Shown piece after piece: positions 16,073 through 25,543 of a stretch of DNA of 64,000 nt (the first letter of the stretch is position 1; each line of letters starts with the position of its first letter). The translations under genes and the position numbers were made by a program. Below the pieces are notes generated by a model. That model was not told where the DNA came from, did not search any database, and saw nothing but the letters and a program-made list of their open reading frames with translations. Origin of the DNA: Bacillota bacterium (lineage in GTDB: Bacteria; Bacillota; SHA-98; UBA4971); the NCBI GenBank assembly GCA_030024085.1, contig JASEJE010000004.1, forward strand, positions 62,001 to 126,000, given 5' to 3'.

Positions 16073-18147
16073 ATGGCATCATCGGAAGGATCTTCAAAGG
16101 GTTTGGCGCGCAACCGACGGTGTCGGGAGGCGCCGACGACGAGATCCAGCGGCAGGTCGCCGCGCTCATGGGCATCCTCGCCCATATCTATGGCGCTGAC
16201 AAGCTCGTTCTGAAGGCGGGCAAGCTGGATGCCCTGGAGCTCATGAAGTCGGAGTCGGTCCGCGACCGGGTGATCGCCCTCGAGCGGCTGGTGTTCGACG
16301 ACCCGACGATCGAGGACATCCCGCCGGACAAGGATATCTCCGGCGTGATAGGGGAAGTGGAAGACGAGGTCGCGGACATCCTGGCAAGGCGCGAAGTGGA
16401 GGGAAGGCTCGAAAAGCGCATCGCCGAGCGCATGCGCAAGAAACATGAGGAATACGTCCGCGAGGTGCGAATGCAGATCCTCAAAGAAGACGGCCCTGTC
16501 GACAATGCGCACACGCTGAAAAAGTACGCGGAACTCGAGAAGCTGGAAACGAGGAAGCTCGCGAGATCGGCCCTGGAGCTCCTGAGGCCTCGGCGTCTAT
16601 CCGAGGTGGTCGGGCAGGAGCGCGCCATCCAGGCCCTTCTCTCGAGGATCGCATCGCCCTTCCCGCAGCACGTGATATTGTACGGTCCTCCGGGCGTCGG
16701 CAAGACCACCGTGGCCAGGCTGGTCCTGGAGGAGGCAAAGAAGCTCAAGTTCACGCCCTTCGCGAAGAACGCGAAGTTCGTTGAGGTCGACGGCGCCACC
16801 CTGCGCTGGGATCCGCGCGAGGTCACAAATCCCCTGCTCGGGTCGGTGCATGACCCCATTTACCAGGGGGCAAGACGAGACCTGGCCGAGACGGGCGTGC
16901 CAGAGCCGAAGCTGGGGCTTGTCACCGAGGCCCACGGGGGCGTGTTGTTCATCGATGAGATAGGCGAGATGGACGCCATCCTCCTGAACAAGCTCTTGAA
17001 GGTGCTCGAGGACAAGCGGGTGCACTTCGATTCATCGTACTATGATCCATCAGACCCGCATGTCCCGAAGTACATCAGGAAGCTGTTCGAGGAAGGCGCC
17101 CCGGCCGATTTCGTGCTCATCGGCGCCACGACGCGCGATCCGTCGGCCATAAACCCGGCCGTGAGGTCGAGAGCGGGCGAGGTGTACTTCGAGCCGCTCA
17201 CGTGCGCTCATATCAAGCAGATCGTGGAGGACGCGGCCCGGCGAATGAAGGTCAAGCTGGAGCCGGAGGTCGCGGACATAATCAGCGACTATACCATCGA
17301 AGGGCGTAAGGCCACGGCGGTCCTGGCGGATGCCATGGGCCTCGCGATATATCGGGCGGGAGAGAAGCCGCGCAGGCTCACCGTTACGAAGGAACAGGTG
17401 CTGGAGGTCCTGCGCAGCGCCCGCATGTCGCCGTACGTGCTTGTGAAGGCGCAGGACCGTGCCGAGGTTGGGCACGTGTTCGGCCTGGGTGTGAGCGACT
17501 TCGTGGGGACCGTCATAGAAATGGAGGCCATAGCCTTCCCTGCCCGCGAGAGCGGAAAGGGCGCGATAAGGTTCAACGATACCGCGGGCAGCATGGCGAA
17601 GGACTCGGTGTTCAACGCAGCGTCGGTCTTCAGGAAGATCACCGGGAAAGACCTGGCAGACTACGACGTCCACGTGAACGTGGTCGGCGGGGGCTTGATA
17701 GATGGGCCGTCCGCAGGGAGCGCTATACTCATCGCCATCTTGAGCGCTGTGACCGGGACGCCTGTCAGGCAGGACGTGGCGATGACCGGCGAGATATCGA
17801 TCCAGGGCAGGGTCAAGGGCGTCGGCGGCGTGTTCGAGAAGATCTACGGGGCGCGGCAGGCCGGGATGAAGAAGGTCGTCGTGCCGGCGGAGAATGCCAA
17901 GGACGTGCCTCCTGAACTGCGTGGCATCGAAGTCGTGGCGGCGGAGCGCATCGAGGACGTCTTCGAGCACGTCTTCGAAACCGGATCCTCGGCGGGCTTC
18001 GGCCGGTTCAACTGGCGAGGCGGCGACGTACAGGATGCCGGCGAACGGTCCGACCGGGTGGCTGGCGAACGACCCGACCGAGCGGCGTTGACCGAAGAAG
18101 GCGCGCCTGCCGTTACCCTCAGACGCCCCGCGGCGCCGGCGGTGTAG
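16069..18147 (+). CDS. lonC: Lon-like ATP-dependent protease, LonC family
   Basis: A 692-residue LonC-type protease. It has a short non-canonical N-terminal domain with a coiled-coil region (about 90-170), then an AAA+ module with Walker [10 protein letters not shown] and Walker [14 protein letters not shown]. The C-terminal Lon protease domain has catalytic Ser548 in DGPSAGSAI and Lys591 in [13 protein letters not shown]. The last 45 residues are low-complexity. LonC enzymes have been described as degrading unfolded proteins with little ATP dependence; substrates here are unknown. It overlaps rplI by four bases, so it is made with ribosomal protein L9. Confidence 0.88.
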   Translation: MNGIIGRIFKGFGAQPTVSGGADDEIQRQVAALMGILAHIYGADKLVLKAGKLDALELMKSESVRDRVIALERLVFDDPTIEDIPPDKDISGVIGEVEDEVADILARREVEGRLEKRIAERMRKKHEEYVREVRMQILKEDGPVDNAHTLKKYAELEKLETRKLARSALELLRPRRLSEVVGQERAIQALLSRIASPFPQHVILYGPPGVGKTTVARLVLEEAKKLKFTPFAKNAKFVEVDGATLRWDPREVTNPLLGSVHDPIYQGARRDLAETGVPEPKLGLVTEAHGGVLFIDEIGEMDAILLNKLLKVLEDKRVHFDSSYYDPSDPHVPKYIRKLFEEGAPADFVLIGATTRDPSAINPAVRSRAGEVYFEPLTCAHIKQIVEDAARRMKVKLEPEVADIISDYTIEGRKATAVLADAMGLAIYRAGEKPRRLTVTKEQVLEVLRSARMSPYVLVKAQDRAEVGHVFGLGVSDFVGTVIEMEAIAFPARESGKGAIRFNDTAGSMAKDSVFNAASVFRKITGKDLADYDVHVNVVGGGLIDGPSAGSAILIAILSAVTGTPVRQDVAMTGEISIQGRVKGVGGVFEKIYGARQAGMKKVVVPAENAKDVPPELRGIEVVAAERIEDVFEHVFETGSSAGFGRFNWRGGDVQDAGERSDRVAGERPDRAALTEEGAPAVTLRRPAAPAV

Positions 18148-18722
18148 GCAAGGTAGGCAAGCCCGAGAGACCCTGTTTGCGCATGGTTGACCCCCTTCCC
18201 CCCTCGCCCAGTACTGTCCAGCGGCGGGCCTGGGGCCTGGGGCTATATTATCGCTGGAATTATGGCAATAATACCACTTGGGATGTCCAGAGCAGAGCGC
18301 CACCAGTTACCAGGCAGGGATCGTGCGGCGAGGCATGGTGGTAACTCCATGCGGCACCTGGGCGAGAGTGAAGAGACCGCCGCTGCGTTGCCAGAGATTG
18401 CCGGTGCTCTCCCCCGGGGCCGGTGCGCCGCAAGTGCCGGTCCCGAATTCATCGCCGACCTGGCATGGATCCGGTGAACCCACGGCTGAGTACGGCGCCA
18501 CAGGTTTGCGCGCTTCTCCTGACGGTGCTGGGGTTGCCGGTGCTTGCTAGGGCTGGGCGCCTGGAATTCGGCTAGCCATAAGCGCCAAATTCGAACGAGG
18601 CGCGTCGCAAGCGCGCCGTCCCCGGAGGGGTGCGCCCGGCAGCCCTCGCGAGGACCTGCGCGCTGAAAAGTAGTGCGAATCTGTGGCGACCTACCTAGCG
18701 TCCGCTTACGGGAGGGAAGCCT
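18148..18722. other. lonC-dnaB intergenic region
   Basis: 575 bases without a supported gene. The right half (18489-18701) is a copy of dispersed repeat R1. The left part holds a short A+T-richer stretch at 18242-18280 but no convincing paired promoter elements. GGGAGGG before dnaB is the ribosome binding site. Confidence 0.6.
18489..18701 (+). repeat. Dispersed repeat R1, copy 1
   Basis: Closely matches 28727-28939 over its whole length. Shared blocks are GCTGGGGTTGCCGGTGCTTG (with one difference), GGGCGCCTGGAAT, GCGCCAAATTCGAACG, GCGCCGTCCCCGGAGGG and GCTGAAAAGTAG, ending in CTACCTAG. No coding capacity. Confidence 0.8.
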
Positions 18723-20069
18723 GTGGAGACAGCAGTCAGCCCTGAGAGGGTTCCGCCCCAGAACACCGAGGCGGAACAGGCAACTATTGGCTCCATGCTT
18801 CTCGAAAAGGACGCCATTGTAAAGGCGCTCGACATCGTGCGTGCTGACGACTTTTACAGAGACGCCCACAGGGTCATTTTCGAGACCATCGTCGGCATGT
18901 ATGACAGGGGAGAGCCCATCGACCTCGTGACCCTGACCGAGGAGCTTCGCAGGCGCGGGGCGCTCGAGCGCGTCGGGGGCATACCCTACATAACCACGCT
19001 CGCAGGCGTGGTGCCCACAGCGGCGAACGTCGAATACTACGCCAGAATCGTCAAGGAGAAGTCGCTGTACCGCGCTCTCGTGAAGGCGGGGACGTCCATA
19101 GCCTCCCTCGGTTACGAAGGTGCCGAAGACGTGGAGGTAGCCCTAGACCACGCCGAGCAGCTGATTTTCTCCCTATCTCAGCAGCGTGCGAGCCAAGGCG
19201 TCGCGGACATCAAGGCCGTGCTCGTAGACACCTTCGAGCGTATAGAGAAGCTATACGAGAGCAAGGGCCGCGTCACAGGCGTGCCGACAGGGTTTACAGA
19301 CTTCGACGCGATGCTCACGGGGCTGCAGCCCTCGGATCTCATCATCATAGCGGCGAGACCGTCGATGGGCAAGACCAGCTTCGCCCTGAACATCGCGGCC
19401 TACGCCGCACTGAACGAGAAGATACCCGTCGTGATCTTCAGCCTGGAGATGTCCAGAGAGCAGCTTGCCATGCGCCTTCTTTCGGCTGAGGCCAAGGTGG
19501 ACGGGCAGAGGCTGCGCCGCGGGCAACTTGCCGACGAGGACTGGAAGCGCCTGTCGTATGGGCTCGGCCGCCTCAGCGAGGCACCCATCTTTATCGACGA
19601 CAGCCCTTCTCTGACGGCCCTCGACATCAGGGCGAAGGCCCGCCGTCTCAGGGCTGAACATGGCCTGGGCCTTGTGGTCATAGACTATCTGCAGCTCATC
19701 CAGGGGCGGGGACGCACCGAAAGCAGGCAGCAGGAGATCGCTGAGATCACGAGGTCTCTGAAGGCCCTCGCACGCGAGCTAAAGGTACCGGTGGTCGCCC
19801 TCGCACAACTCAGCCGGGCGGTGGAGACAGCGACCGAGCGCCGGCCGCTCTTAAGCCATCTCAAGGAAAGCGGTGAGATCGAGACCTCCGCTGACGTGGT
19901 GGCGTTCATCTACCGGGAGGACTACTACAATAAGAACTCGCAGAAGAAGAACATCGCTGAGATCATCATAGCGAAGCAGCGGAACGGCCCCACAGGGTCC
20001 GTCGAGCTCATGTGGCACAAAGAGTACACCCGCTTCGAGAACCTCGAACGCTTCCGAAAGGCCCAATAA
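18723..20069 (+). CDS. dnaB: Replicative DNA helicase
   Basis: A 448-residue DnaB-type hexameric helicase (DnaC in Bacillus). The N-terminal primase-interaction domain begins PPQNTEAEQATIGSMLLEKD; the RecA-like motor carries Walker A ARPSMGKTS (Lys217), then GLVVIDYLQLIQG and the arginine-containing RSLKALARELKVPVVALAQL. It ends with the conserved EIIIAKQRNGPTGSVEL. No intein is present. Start GTG 18723 with GGGAGGG upstream. It precedes purA as in Bacillus. Confidence 0.97.
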   Translation: METAVSPERVPPQNTEAEQATIGSMLLEKDAIVKALDIVRADDFYRDAHRVIFETIVGMYDRGEPIDLVTLTEELRRRGALERVGGIPYITTLAGVVPTAANVEYYARIVKEKSLYRALVKAGTSIASLGYEGAEDVEVALDHAEQLIFSLSQQRASQGVADIKAVLVDTFERIEKLYESKGRVTGVPTGFTDFDAMLTGLQPSDLIIIAARPSMGKTSFALNIAAYAALNEKIPVVIFSLEMSREQLAMRLLSAEAKVDGQRLRRGQLADEDWKRLSYGLGRLSEAPIFIDDSPSLTALDIRAKARRLRAEHGLGLVVIDYLQLIQGRGRTESRQQEIAEITRSLKALARELKVPVVALAQLSRAVETATERRPLLSHLKESGEIETSADVVAFIYREDYYNKNSQKKNIAEIIIAKQRNGPTGSVELMWHKEYTRFENLERFRKAQ

Positions 20070-20649
20070 GGCCACGTCACTAGCCTGTTCCGGATACGAC
20101 GGCTGGGGCGAGTGACTTTAGCTGCCGCGGGTGACCTTGCGGGTGTGGTCGGGGCGGCCAGGAGGCGGCCAGGAGGCGGCCGGGAGGCGGGCGAGGGGGG
20201 CACGGGGCAGAGGCGCGGGCGGCGGAGCGCGCGGGTGGGGCAGGCTGCGCGCGTTCACGGGCGGGGCGGGCCGCGCGAGACCGTGGGCCGATGGGCGACG
20301 AAGGCACGTGGGGTGCGCGGCTCGGTCGCTGGCAAGCCCGCGCTGCTGTGGCTTCGAGCGGCCTGGTAGGTACCAGCCGACGGCCGACAAAGGCCCGATA
20401 CAACACCCGACGACATAGCGTCCGATGACCGCACGACGCCCGCCGTGACGCCCGCCACATGACGCCCGACAAAAAGACGCCGCCCGCCGGCTTCTTCTTG
20501 ACACACTCCGTCCACTCTGATATCATACCGCGCGTGCAGGAGGGAAAACATAACAAGACAGGCAAGGCAAGAGAGTGCCTTGAAGCAGGCTCAGGCCCGA
20601 GGGGCCGTTCCTTCAAGTCCTTCAAGCGTGATCGAGGGAGGTGGGCTTT
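20070..20649. other. dnaB-purA intergenic region
   Basis: 580 bases. From 20150 to 20230 there are repeats of the GGAGGCGGCC type, and the G-rich strand reads through several long frames on both strands that have composition only. From 20395 GACGCCCGAC-like units recur four times. The purA promoter is at 20498-20526. No gene supported. Confidence 0.6.
20498..20526 (+). promoter_or_regulatory. purA promoter
   Basis: Perfect TTGACA (20498-20503), 17 bases, TATCAT (20521-20526). It leaves a leader of about 115 bases before purA. No PurBox pair was recognised. Confidence 0.8.
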
Positions 20650-21933
20650 GTGCCCGCAGTAGCGATCGTGGGAGCCCAGTGGGGTGACGAAGGCAAGGGG
20701 AAGATCACTGACCTCCTCGCCAGTCGCGCGCACGTGGTCGCGCGCTATTCGGGAGGCAACAACGCCGGCCATACGGTGCAGATCGGCGGCGAGGTCTTCA
20801 AGCTGAAGCTCATACCTTCGGGCATATTCTATCCCGGCAAGATCAATGTCATTGGCAACGGTGTGGTCGTCGACCCCGCTTTTCTGGTGGAAGAGATGGA
20901 TCACCTGCAGGGGAAAGGCGTCGACCTCCAGGGCCTTCGGGTCAGCGAGAAGGCGCACGTCATCATGCCATACCACATCCTCATCGAGAGACTCGAGGAA
21001 GAGGAGAAAGGCGCGGCGCGTATCGGCGCGACGGGCCGGGGGATAGGTCCTACTTACACTGACAAGGTGGCTCGGCTTGGCGTGAGGATCGCGGACCTTA
21101 TCGACCGCGACGCTTTGTCGGCGAGGCTCGATGTGGTCCTCCCCATCAAGAACAGGGTGATCGAGCGGGTATACGGCGCCAGGGGGTTCGCCAAGGACGA
21201 TCTCATGGACTGGGCCGCAAAGCACGCCGAACGTATCCGGCCTCACGTCACCGACGCTTCGGCGCTATTGAACGATGCCCTCGACAGCGGCAAGAACGTG
21301 CTCTTCGAGGGCGCCCAGGGCACCATGCTCGACGTGGATCACGGCACGTATCCGTTCGTGACATCGTCGTCACCCACCGCGGGTGGCATCGCGCCAGGCA
21401 CGGGGGTGGGCCCGAGGAAGATCACGAAGGTCATCGGGGTCACGAAGGCGTATACGAGCCGGGTGGGCGCCGGGCCCATGCCCACGGAGCTGAAGGACGA
21501 GACGGGCGACAGGATACGTGAGCGGGGCCAGGAGTACGGCACGGTCACAGGGCGTCCGAGGCGGTGCGGCTGGCTGGACGCCGTCATCGTGCGGCACGCC
21601 GTGCGGGTGAACGGTCTCGACGGCATCGCCGTCACCCACCTCGATACTCTTTCGGGCTTTCCGACGGTGCAGGTATGCGTGGCTTACCGGCATAAGGGGC
21701 GCACCCTGCGTGATTTTCCTGCCAACCAGGCCGTGTTTGCAGAGTGCGAGCCGGTCTACGAGGAGCTTCCAGGATGGCCCGAGGGATCGTGCGCAGTGGA
21801 GGCGTATGAGGACCTCCCGGCGAACGCCAGGGCGTACCTCGCCCGGATGGCCGAGCTTGTCGGCGCCCCGGTTTTGATAGTTTCCACGGGCAAGGAGAGG
21901 ACCCAGACGCTCGTCCTTGGTGAGGTATTCTGA
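20650..21933 (+). CDS. purA: Adenylosuccinate synthase
   Basis: A 427-residue PurA, which joins IMP and aspartate using GTP in AMP synthesis. The N-terminal GAQWGDEGKGKITD loop, NNAGHTV with the catalytic His, GIGPTYTDKVAR, EGAQGTMLDVDHGTYPFVTS and the C-terminal STGKERTQTLVL are all present. GTG 20650 is preferred to GTG 20641 because AGGGAGGTG lies 7-8 bases before it and covers the earlier codon. Confidence 0.97.
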   Translation: MPAVAIVGAQWGDEGKGKITDLLASRAHVVARYSGGNNAGHTVQIGGEVFKLKLIPSGIFYPGKINVIGNGVVVDPAFLVEEMDHLQGKGVDLQGLRVSEKAHVIMPYHILIERLEEEEKGAARIGATGRGIGPTYTDKVARLGVRIADLIDRDALSARLDVVLPIKNRVIERVYGARGFAKDDLMDWAAKHAERIRPHVTDASALLNDALDSGKNVLFEGAQGTMLDVDHGTYPFVTSSSPTAGGIAPGTGVGPRKITKVIGVTKAYTSRVGAGPMPTELKDETGDRIRERGQEYGTVTGRPRRCGWLDAVIVRHAVRVNGLDGIAVTHLDTLSGFPTVQVCVAYRHKGRTLRDFPANQAVFAECEPVYEELPGWPEGSCAVEAYEDLPANARAYLARMAELVGAPVLIVSTGKERTQTLVLGEVF

Positions 21934-21966
21934 TGGGTGAGTGTGACTTCGGCCTGGTGAGCCTGG

Positions 21967-22713
21967 ATGGGTAGGGAAATGGGTGGCGAAGGGCCAGATG
22001 CCGGCAGGTCGCTCGCAAGATTCGCGTCCGGGGCGAGGCTCGCACTTCCGGTCGTCGTGGGATATGTGCCCATCGGCCTTGCCTACGGGGTGATAGCACG
22101 CCACTCCGGGCTTTCGGTGGCCGAGGCGACGCTCATGTCGGTGCTGGTGTTCGCCGGGTCCGCCCAGTTCATCGCGTGCGGTATGGTGTCGTCCGGCGCG
22201 ACCGCGGTTGCGGTGGTGAGCACCACGCTGCTCGTGAATCTTCGCCACGTGCTCTTCAGCATGTCGCTCGTCCCGAGGCTACGGCATCTTTCGCGGCCTC
22301 TGCTGGCGCTCATCTCATTTGGGATAACGGACGAGACATACGGGGTTGCGGTGGGTAAACTTCCGGGAGATGAGCCTGCAGACTGGCGCGAGGTCGCCGG
22401 GCTGAACTTCGTGTCCTACGCAGCGTGGGTGGCAAGCTCGTTCGCCGGGGCGGCGCTTGGGGCGGCGGTTCAGGATGGGTCGAGGTTGGGGATCGACTTC
22501 GCGTTGCCCGCGATGTTCATCTGCCTTCTGCTGATGCAGGTGAACAGCCGCATGTCAGTACTGGTGGCCGTTGTGGCAGGCGGGTTGGCCGTTGCTGTGG
22601 CTGTGTCCCCCCTCGGTGCATGGAGCACAGTGGCGGCCACGGTTGTCGCGGCCGCGGTTGGGGCCGTCCTGGATCGCCGTGGCCCTGAGTCGTCCCGGCT
22701 GTCCCGGCTATAG
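21967..22713 (+). CDS. azlC: Branched-chain amino acid exporter, large subunit AzlC
   Basis: A 248-residue membrane protein of the AzlC family, which pairs with AzlD to export branched-chain amino acids and analogues. Family features include PVVVGYVPIGLAYGVIA, VFAGSAQFIA and LVNLRHVLFSMSL. Several hydrophobic segments are visible. ATG 21967 has GGTGAG 5 bases upstream. The last 50 codons are valine/alanine-rich. The partner gene follows after about 90 bases. Confidence 0.9.
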   Translation: MGREMGGEGPDAGRSLARFASGARLALPVVVGYVPIGLAYGVIARHSGLSVAEATLMSVLVFAGSAQFIACGMVSSGATAVAVVSTTLLVNLRHVLFSMSLVPRLRHLSRPLLALISFGITDETYGVAVGKLPGDEPADWREVAGLNFVSYAAWVASSFAGAALGAAVQDGSRLGIDFALPAMFICLLLMQVNSRMSVLVAVVAGGLAVAVAVSPLGAWSTVAATVVAAAVGAVLDRRGPESSRLSRL

Positions 22714-22767
22714 CACCTTCGGCGATCCCATTCGGAGGCGAGCAGGCCGTTGGCCAGGTAAAACCCG

Positions 22768-22823
22768 GCAACCCCAACATCGCCAGAAGAAGTGTCGCAG
22801 ACCTATGGCGTCATACTTAGTGA
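22768..22823 (-). repeat. Dispersed repeat R1, partial inverted copy
   Basis: On the minus strand this reads ACTAAGTATGACGCCATAGG, CTGCGACACTTCTTCTGGCG, ATGTTGGGGTTGCC, which aligns with the left 55 bases of the R1 copy at 28727 with about nine differences. The proposed azlD ATG lies inside it. Confidence 0.65.
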
Positions 22824-23203
22824 GCGAGGGACCTTACGGAAGGCTGGTGTGGCTCGTGCCGCAGGCTAAACCTGAGGTATTGGCGATCATAGCAGGCATG
22901 TTCGCCGTGACCTACTTCTCCCGCGCGGCGCCGCTCCTGGCACTGTCGCGCGTGCAGATGCCGCTATGGCTGAGGCGATGGCTATCACATGTGCCGGTGG
23001 CGGTGCTCGCAGCGCTCGCTGCCTCGAGCGTGCTCGTCAGCGACGGCAAGCTGGCGCTGCATGGCGGGAACGTCTATCTGATAGCGGCGGTGCCCACGCT
23101 CGTTGTGGCAGCGCGGACGAAGAGCCTGCTCCTCTCGGTTGTAGTGGGCATGTGCTGTGTGACTGCCCTGCGGGCTTTCGGCATCGGTGCTGGCGCGGGA
23201 TGA
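22805..23203 (+). CDS. azlD: Branched-chain amino acid exporter, small subunit AzlD
   Basis: A 132-residue membrane protein of the AzlD family with four hydrophobic segments. The recognisable core is KPEVLAIIAGMFAVTYFSRA, the AzlD start region, then LSHVPVAVLAALAASSVL and VYLIAAVPTLVVAARTKSLL. The start is uncertain. ATG 22805 lacks a good ribosome binding site and lies in a partial R1 repeat, while GTG 22847 behind GGAAGG gives a 118-residue protein closer to the usual length. The first 14 residues are therefore doubtful. Confidence 0.82.
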   Translation: MASYLVSEGPYGRLVWLVPQAKPEVLAIIAGMFAVTYFSRAAPLLALSRVQMPLWLRRWLSHVPVAVLAALAASSVLVSDGKLALHGGNVYLIAAVPTLVVAARTKSLLLSVVVGMCCVTALRAFGIGAGAG

Positions 23204-23290
23204 CGAGCCGGGACGGGGCCCCCTTGTACATGACGACCAGTCGACCCAGATGACGGCGTAGCAGAGACCAGCGGTCTTCTCAATCCGCGC

Positions 23291-24199
23291 CTAGCGGGCG
23301 AACCGATGGAGGCCGGCGTCGCGGGCCAGGCGCACCGCCTCCTCGTGCTCGCGCGTGGTTATCGGGCGGTCGAGGTGCGGATGCTCGCGGGCGCGGTACT
23401 CGGGCCGGTACTGGGCCATGATGTTGATGTATGTGTCGGGCGAGATCTCCTCGGCGATGAACCGGACGATCTCGGCCGTCCCGGCGAGCCCTCCGGGCAG
23501 CACCAGGTGCCGGACGAGAAGACCGCGCCATGCGATGCCGTCCTCGTCGATCTGGAGGTCCCCCACCTGGCGGTGCATCTCCTTCAGCGCCGCTTTCACG
23601 ACCCTGGGATAGTTCTTCGCGCGCGAGTAACGCAGGCCTGTTTCAGGGTCGGCGTATTTCACGTCGGGCATGTAGATGTCGATGACCCCGTCGAGCAGCT
23701 TGAGCGCGGCGAGCGACTCGTAACCACCGCAGTTGTAAACGAGCGGCAGTTCCAGACCGCGCTCGCAGGCGATGACGAGGGCGTCCAGGATGTGGGGCAT
23801 GTAGTGGGTGGGGGTCACGAAGTTGATGTTGTGGCAGCGCATGTCCTGGAGTTCGACCATTATGTCAGCAAGCTCCGGGAGCGAGACGGTGCGGCCCACC
23901 CGCATCTGGCTTATGTCCCAGTTCTGGCAGAAGACGCACCTGAGATTGCAGCCGGTGAAGAAGATCGTGCCCGAGCCATGGGTGCCTACAAGAGGATCCT
24001 CCTCGCCGAAGTGTGGGCCGTAGCTGGATATCTGCACCGTGTCGTCGGCCCTGCAGACGCCGCGCTCTCCGGCGAGCCTGTCAACGCCGCACTCGTGAGC
24101 GCAGAGGTCGCAGACTCGAAGTCTCGTCCAGGCGTGGTCCTTGCGCGCGGCAAGTCCGCCCTTCTCCCAGAGATCCCTATACATGCCTGTGTGTCTCAC
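23291..24199 (-). CDS. Radical SAM protein of the PflX/pyruvate formate-lyase-activase-like group (COG1313)
   Basis: A 302-residue radical SAM protein. The 4Fe-4S motif CX3CX2C lies at Cys84, Cys88 and Cys91 (FFTGCNLRCVFCQNWDIS). An N-terminal cysteine set RVCDLCAHECGVDRLAGERG, ending in Cys49, is typical of this group and may hold a second metal site. LVYNCGGYESL and IDIYMPDVKYAD follow. GTG 24199 is chosen because AGGAG lies 8 bases before it; ATG 24184 is possible. The substrate is unknown; no glycyl radical enzyme is nearby. It converges with azlD. Confidence 0.85.
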   Translation of the reverse strand: MRHTGMYRDLWEKGGLAARKDHAWTRLRVCDLCAHECGVDRLAGERGVCRADDTVQISSYGPHFGEEDPLVGTHGSGTIFFTGCNLRCVFCQNWDISQMRVGRTVSLPELADIMVELQDMRCHNINFVTPTHYMPHILDALVIACERGLELPLVYNCGGYESLAALKLLDGVIDIYMPDVKYADPETGLRYSRAKNYPRVVKAALKEMHRQVGDLQIDEDGIAWRGLLVRHLVLPGGLAGTAEIVRFIAEEISPDTYINIMAQYRPEYRAREHPHLDRPITTREHEEAVRLARDAGLHRFAR

Positions 24200-24320
24200 C
24201 GCGAATTCTCCTGACCGAACTCGCCTTTGCGGCTGGTTCTCATATAGATAACCGGCATTCGCATTTTCAATCCTTATGGCTCGAGGGGAAGTGGATGCGG
24301 GTGAACAGGACCTGCACCCA

Positions 24321-24616
24321 TCAGACAGAAGAGAGCAGCTTGCTCCAGGTGAGGCGGTCGGCAAGCTCAAGGCCTTGCGAATCAAGGGCTTCCCCCACGT
24401 TAGTAAGAAACTTGCGACGACCATCCTCTCTAAGGAATGCCAGTATAGTCGTCATGAAATCCACCGCGTCGAACAGCACGTAGATATTCTGTCCAGCGGA
24501 GAACTCCCGTCTTCGATGAAATTGGACACCAGACCTTCTGAGGCTTTGGAAAAGATTTCTTCCCATGCCCGCGACATAATGTCGCGGCAGCGCCCTTCGA
24601 ATTCGGCAGGACTCAT
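24321..24616 (-). pseudogene. Frameshifted small gene downstream of the D12 methylase
   Basis: A GGTGAG site precedes ATG 24616, which opens MSPAEFEGRCRDIMSRAWEE but stops at about 24452 after losing coding character. A second frame (from about 24500 to a stop at 24321) continues with GQNIYVLFDAVDFMTTILAF and LTNVGEALDSQGLELADRL. Joined, they give roughly 98 residues. This looks like one short gene broken by a single frameshift near 24500. No family recognised; a lost methylase partner is possible but unproven. Confidence 0.4.
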
Positions 24617-24670
24617 GATCTCACCCACACCTCGCGTGGTCGGGAGGAGACTCTGCGCAACCCCCGATAA

Positions 24671-25543
24671 TCAGTAGTTCATCCACAGAGCTTCTCTTCT
24701 CGGCTTCTTGACAGAATGACAGTTCTTAGTAGGGGCTTCGACACAGCGCCACCCGGCATAGATCTCATCCATCAGCGGGCAGCGGTATCCCGATACTGCG
24801 ACTTTGCCTCTTACGCTCCTGAGGACCGTCGCGAGATCCCGATGCTCATCCTCCGTCATCTCGAACCTGTACGCCTTCGCGTCGCCGCGCGACTCGTGGG
24901 GATAGGGCGGGTCACAGTAAAACAGAGTATCTACGTCGTCGTAGAGTGCGATGACCTCAATTGCCGGACGGTTTTCGATTTGCACGCGGAGAAGCCTCTC
25001 GGCGATCTCGGGCAGACCCTCGACGCTACCGAGCCACCTTGACACGACGCCGGACATTCCCGCGCGGCTCGTTCTCTTGCAGTTTGCCCAGCGGCCAAGG
25101 GAAGCCGTCTGTGCCAGACCTGTTCTGACCTGTCTTGCCCTGACGAAGAACCGTCTTGCTCTCTCCAGATCCGACAGGTTGTCTGGCGGCGCCTGGACCG
25201 CCAGGCGGAATTCTTCTCGCGAAAACGGCGTCAGCGCGATAGCCTTGACAAGCTCGTCGGTCTTGTCACGAAGCACGCGGAAGAAGTTGACGACCTCACC
25301 GTCAAGGTCGTTGTAGGTCTCGACCGGCGACGGCTCTCTGTTGAGAACGACGGCGGCCGATCCTCCGAACGGCTCGCAGTAGTGATGCGCAGCGGGAAGG
25401 AGCGGCAGCAGCCAGTTGAGGTGGTTGTATTTGCCACCGTACCAGCCGAAACAGATCTTGCGCCGCTTCCACGGTACCCTGATGACGCGCTCCGCGTCTC
25501 CGGTTTCGCCACTGAGCGGCAATCTGTGTACCACCGAATCCAC
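24671..25543 (-). CDS. DNA adenine methylase, D12 class
   Basis: A 290-residue N6-adenine DNA methyltransferase (PF02086). SAM-binding motifs are GWYGGKYNHLNWLLPLLP and YCEPFGGSAAVVLNREPSP, and the catalytic motif IV is FYCDPPYPHES. The in-frame GTG at 25543 follows AAAGGAGG by about 8 bases. No intact restriction enzyme is adjacent, only the frameshifted frame downstream, so it is an orphan or a remnant of a restriction-modification or mobile system. The target sequence is unknown. Confidence 0.87.
   Translation of the reverse strand: MDSVVHRLPLSGETGDAERVIRVPWKRRKICFGWYGGKYNHLNWLLPLLPAAHHYCEPFGGSAAVVLNREPSPVETYNDLDGEVVNFFRVLRDKTDELVKAIALTPFSREEFRLAVQAPPDNLSDLERARRFFVRARQVRTGLAQTASLGRWANCKRTSRAGMSGVVSRWLGSVEGLPEIAERLLRVQIENRPAIEVIALYDDVDTLFYCDPPYPHESRGDAKAYRFEMTEDEHRDLATVLRSVRGKVAVSGYRCPLMDEIYAGWRCVEAPTKNCHSVKKPRREALWMNY

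Noticed and set aside
17050-18303. Long minus-strand frame opposite lonC
   Set aside because: Antisense shadow of an intact protease gene with no start site or family.
18148-18722. Replication origin
   Set aside because: The synteny is origin-proximal in Bacillus, but no DnaA-box cluster, dnaA gene or A+T-rich unwinding region is seen.
20080-21246. Minus-strand frame opposite purA
   Set aside because: Antisense shadow; the conserved protein is PurA on the plus strand.
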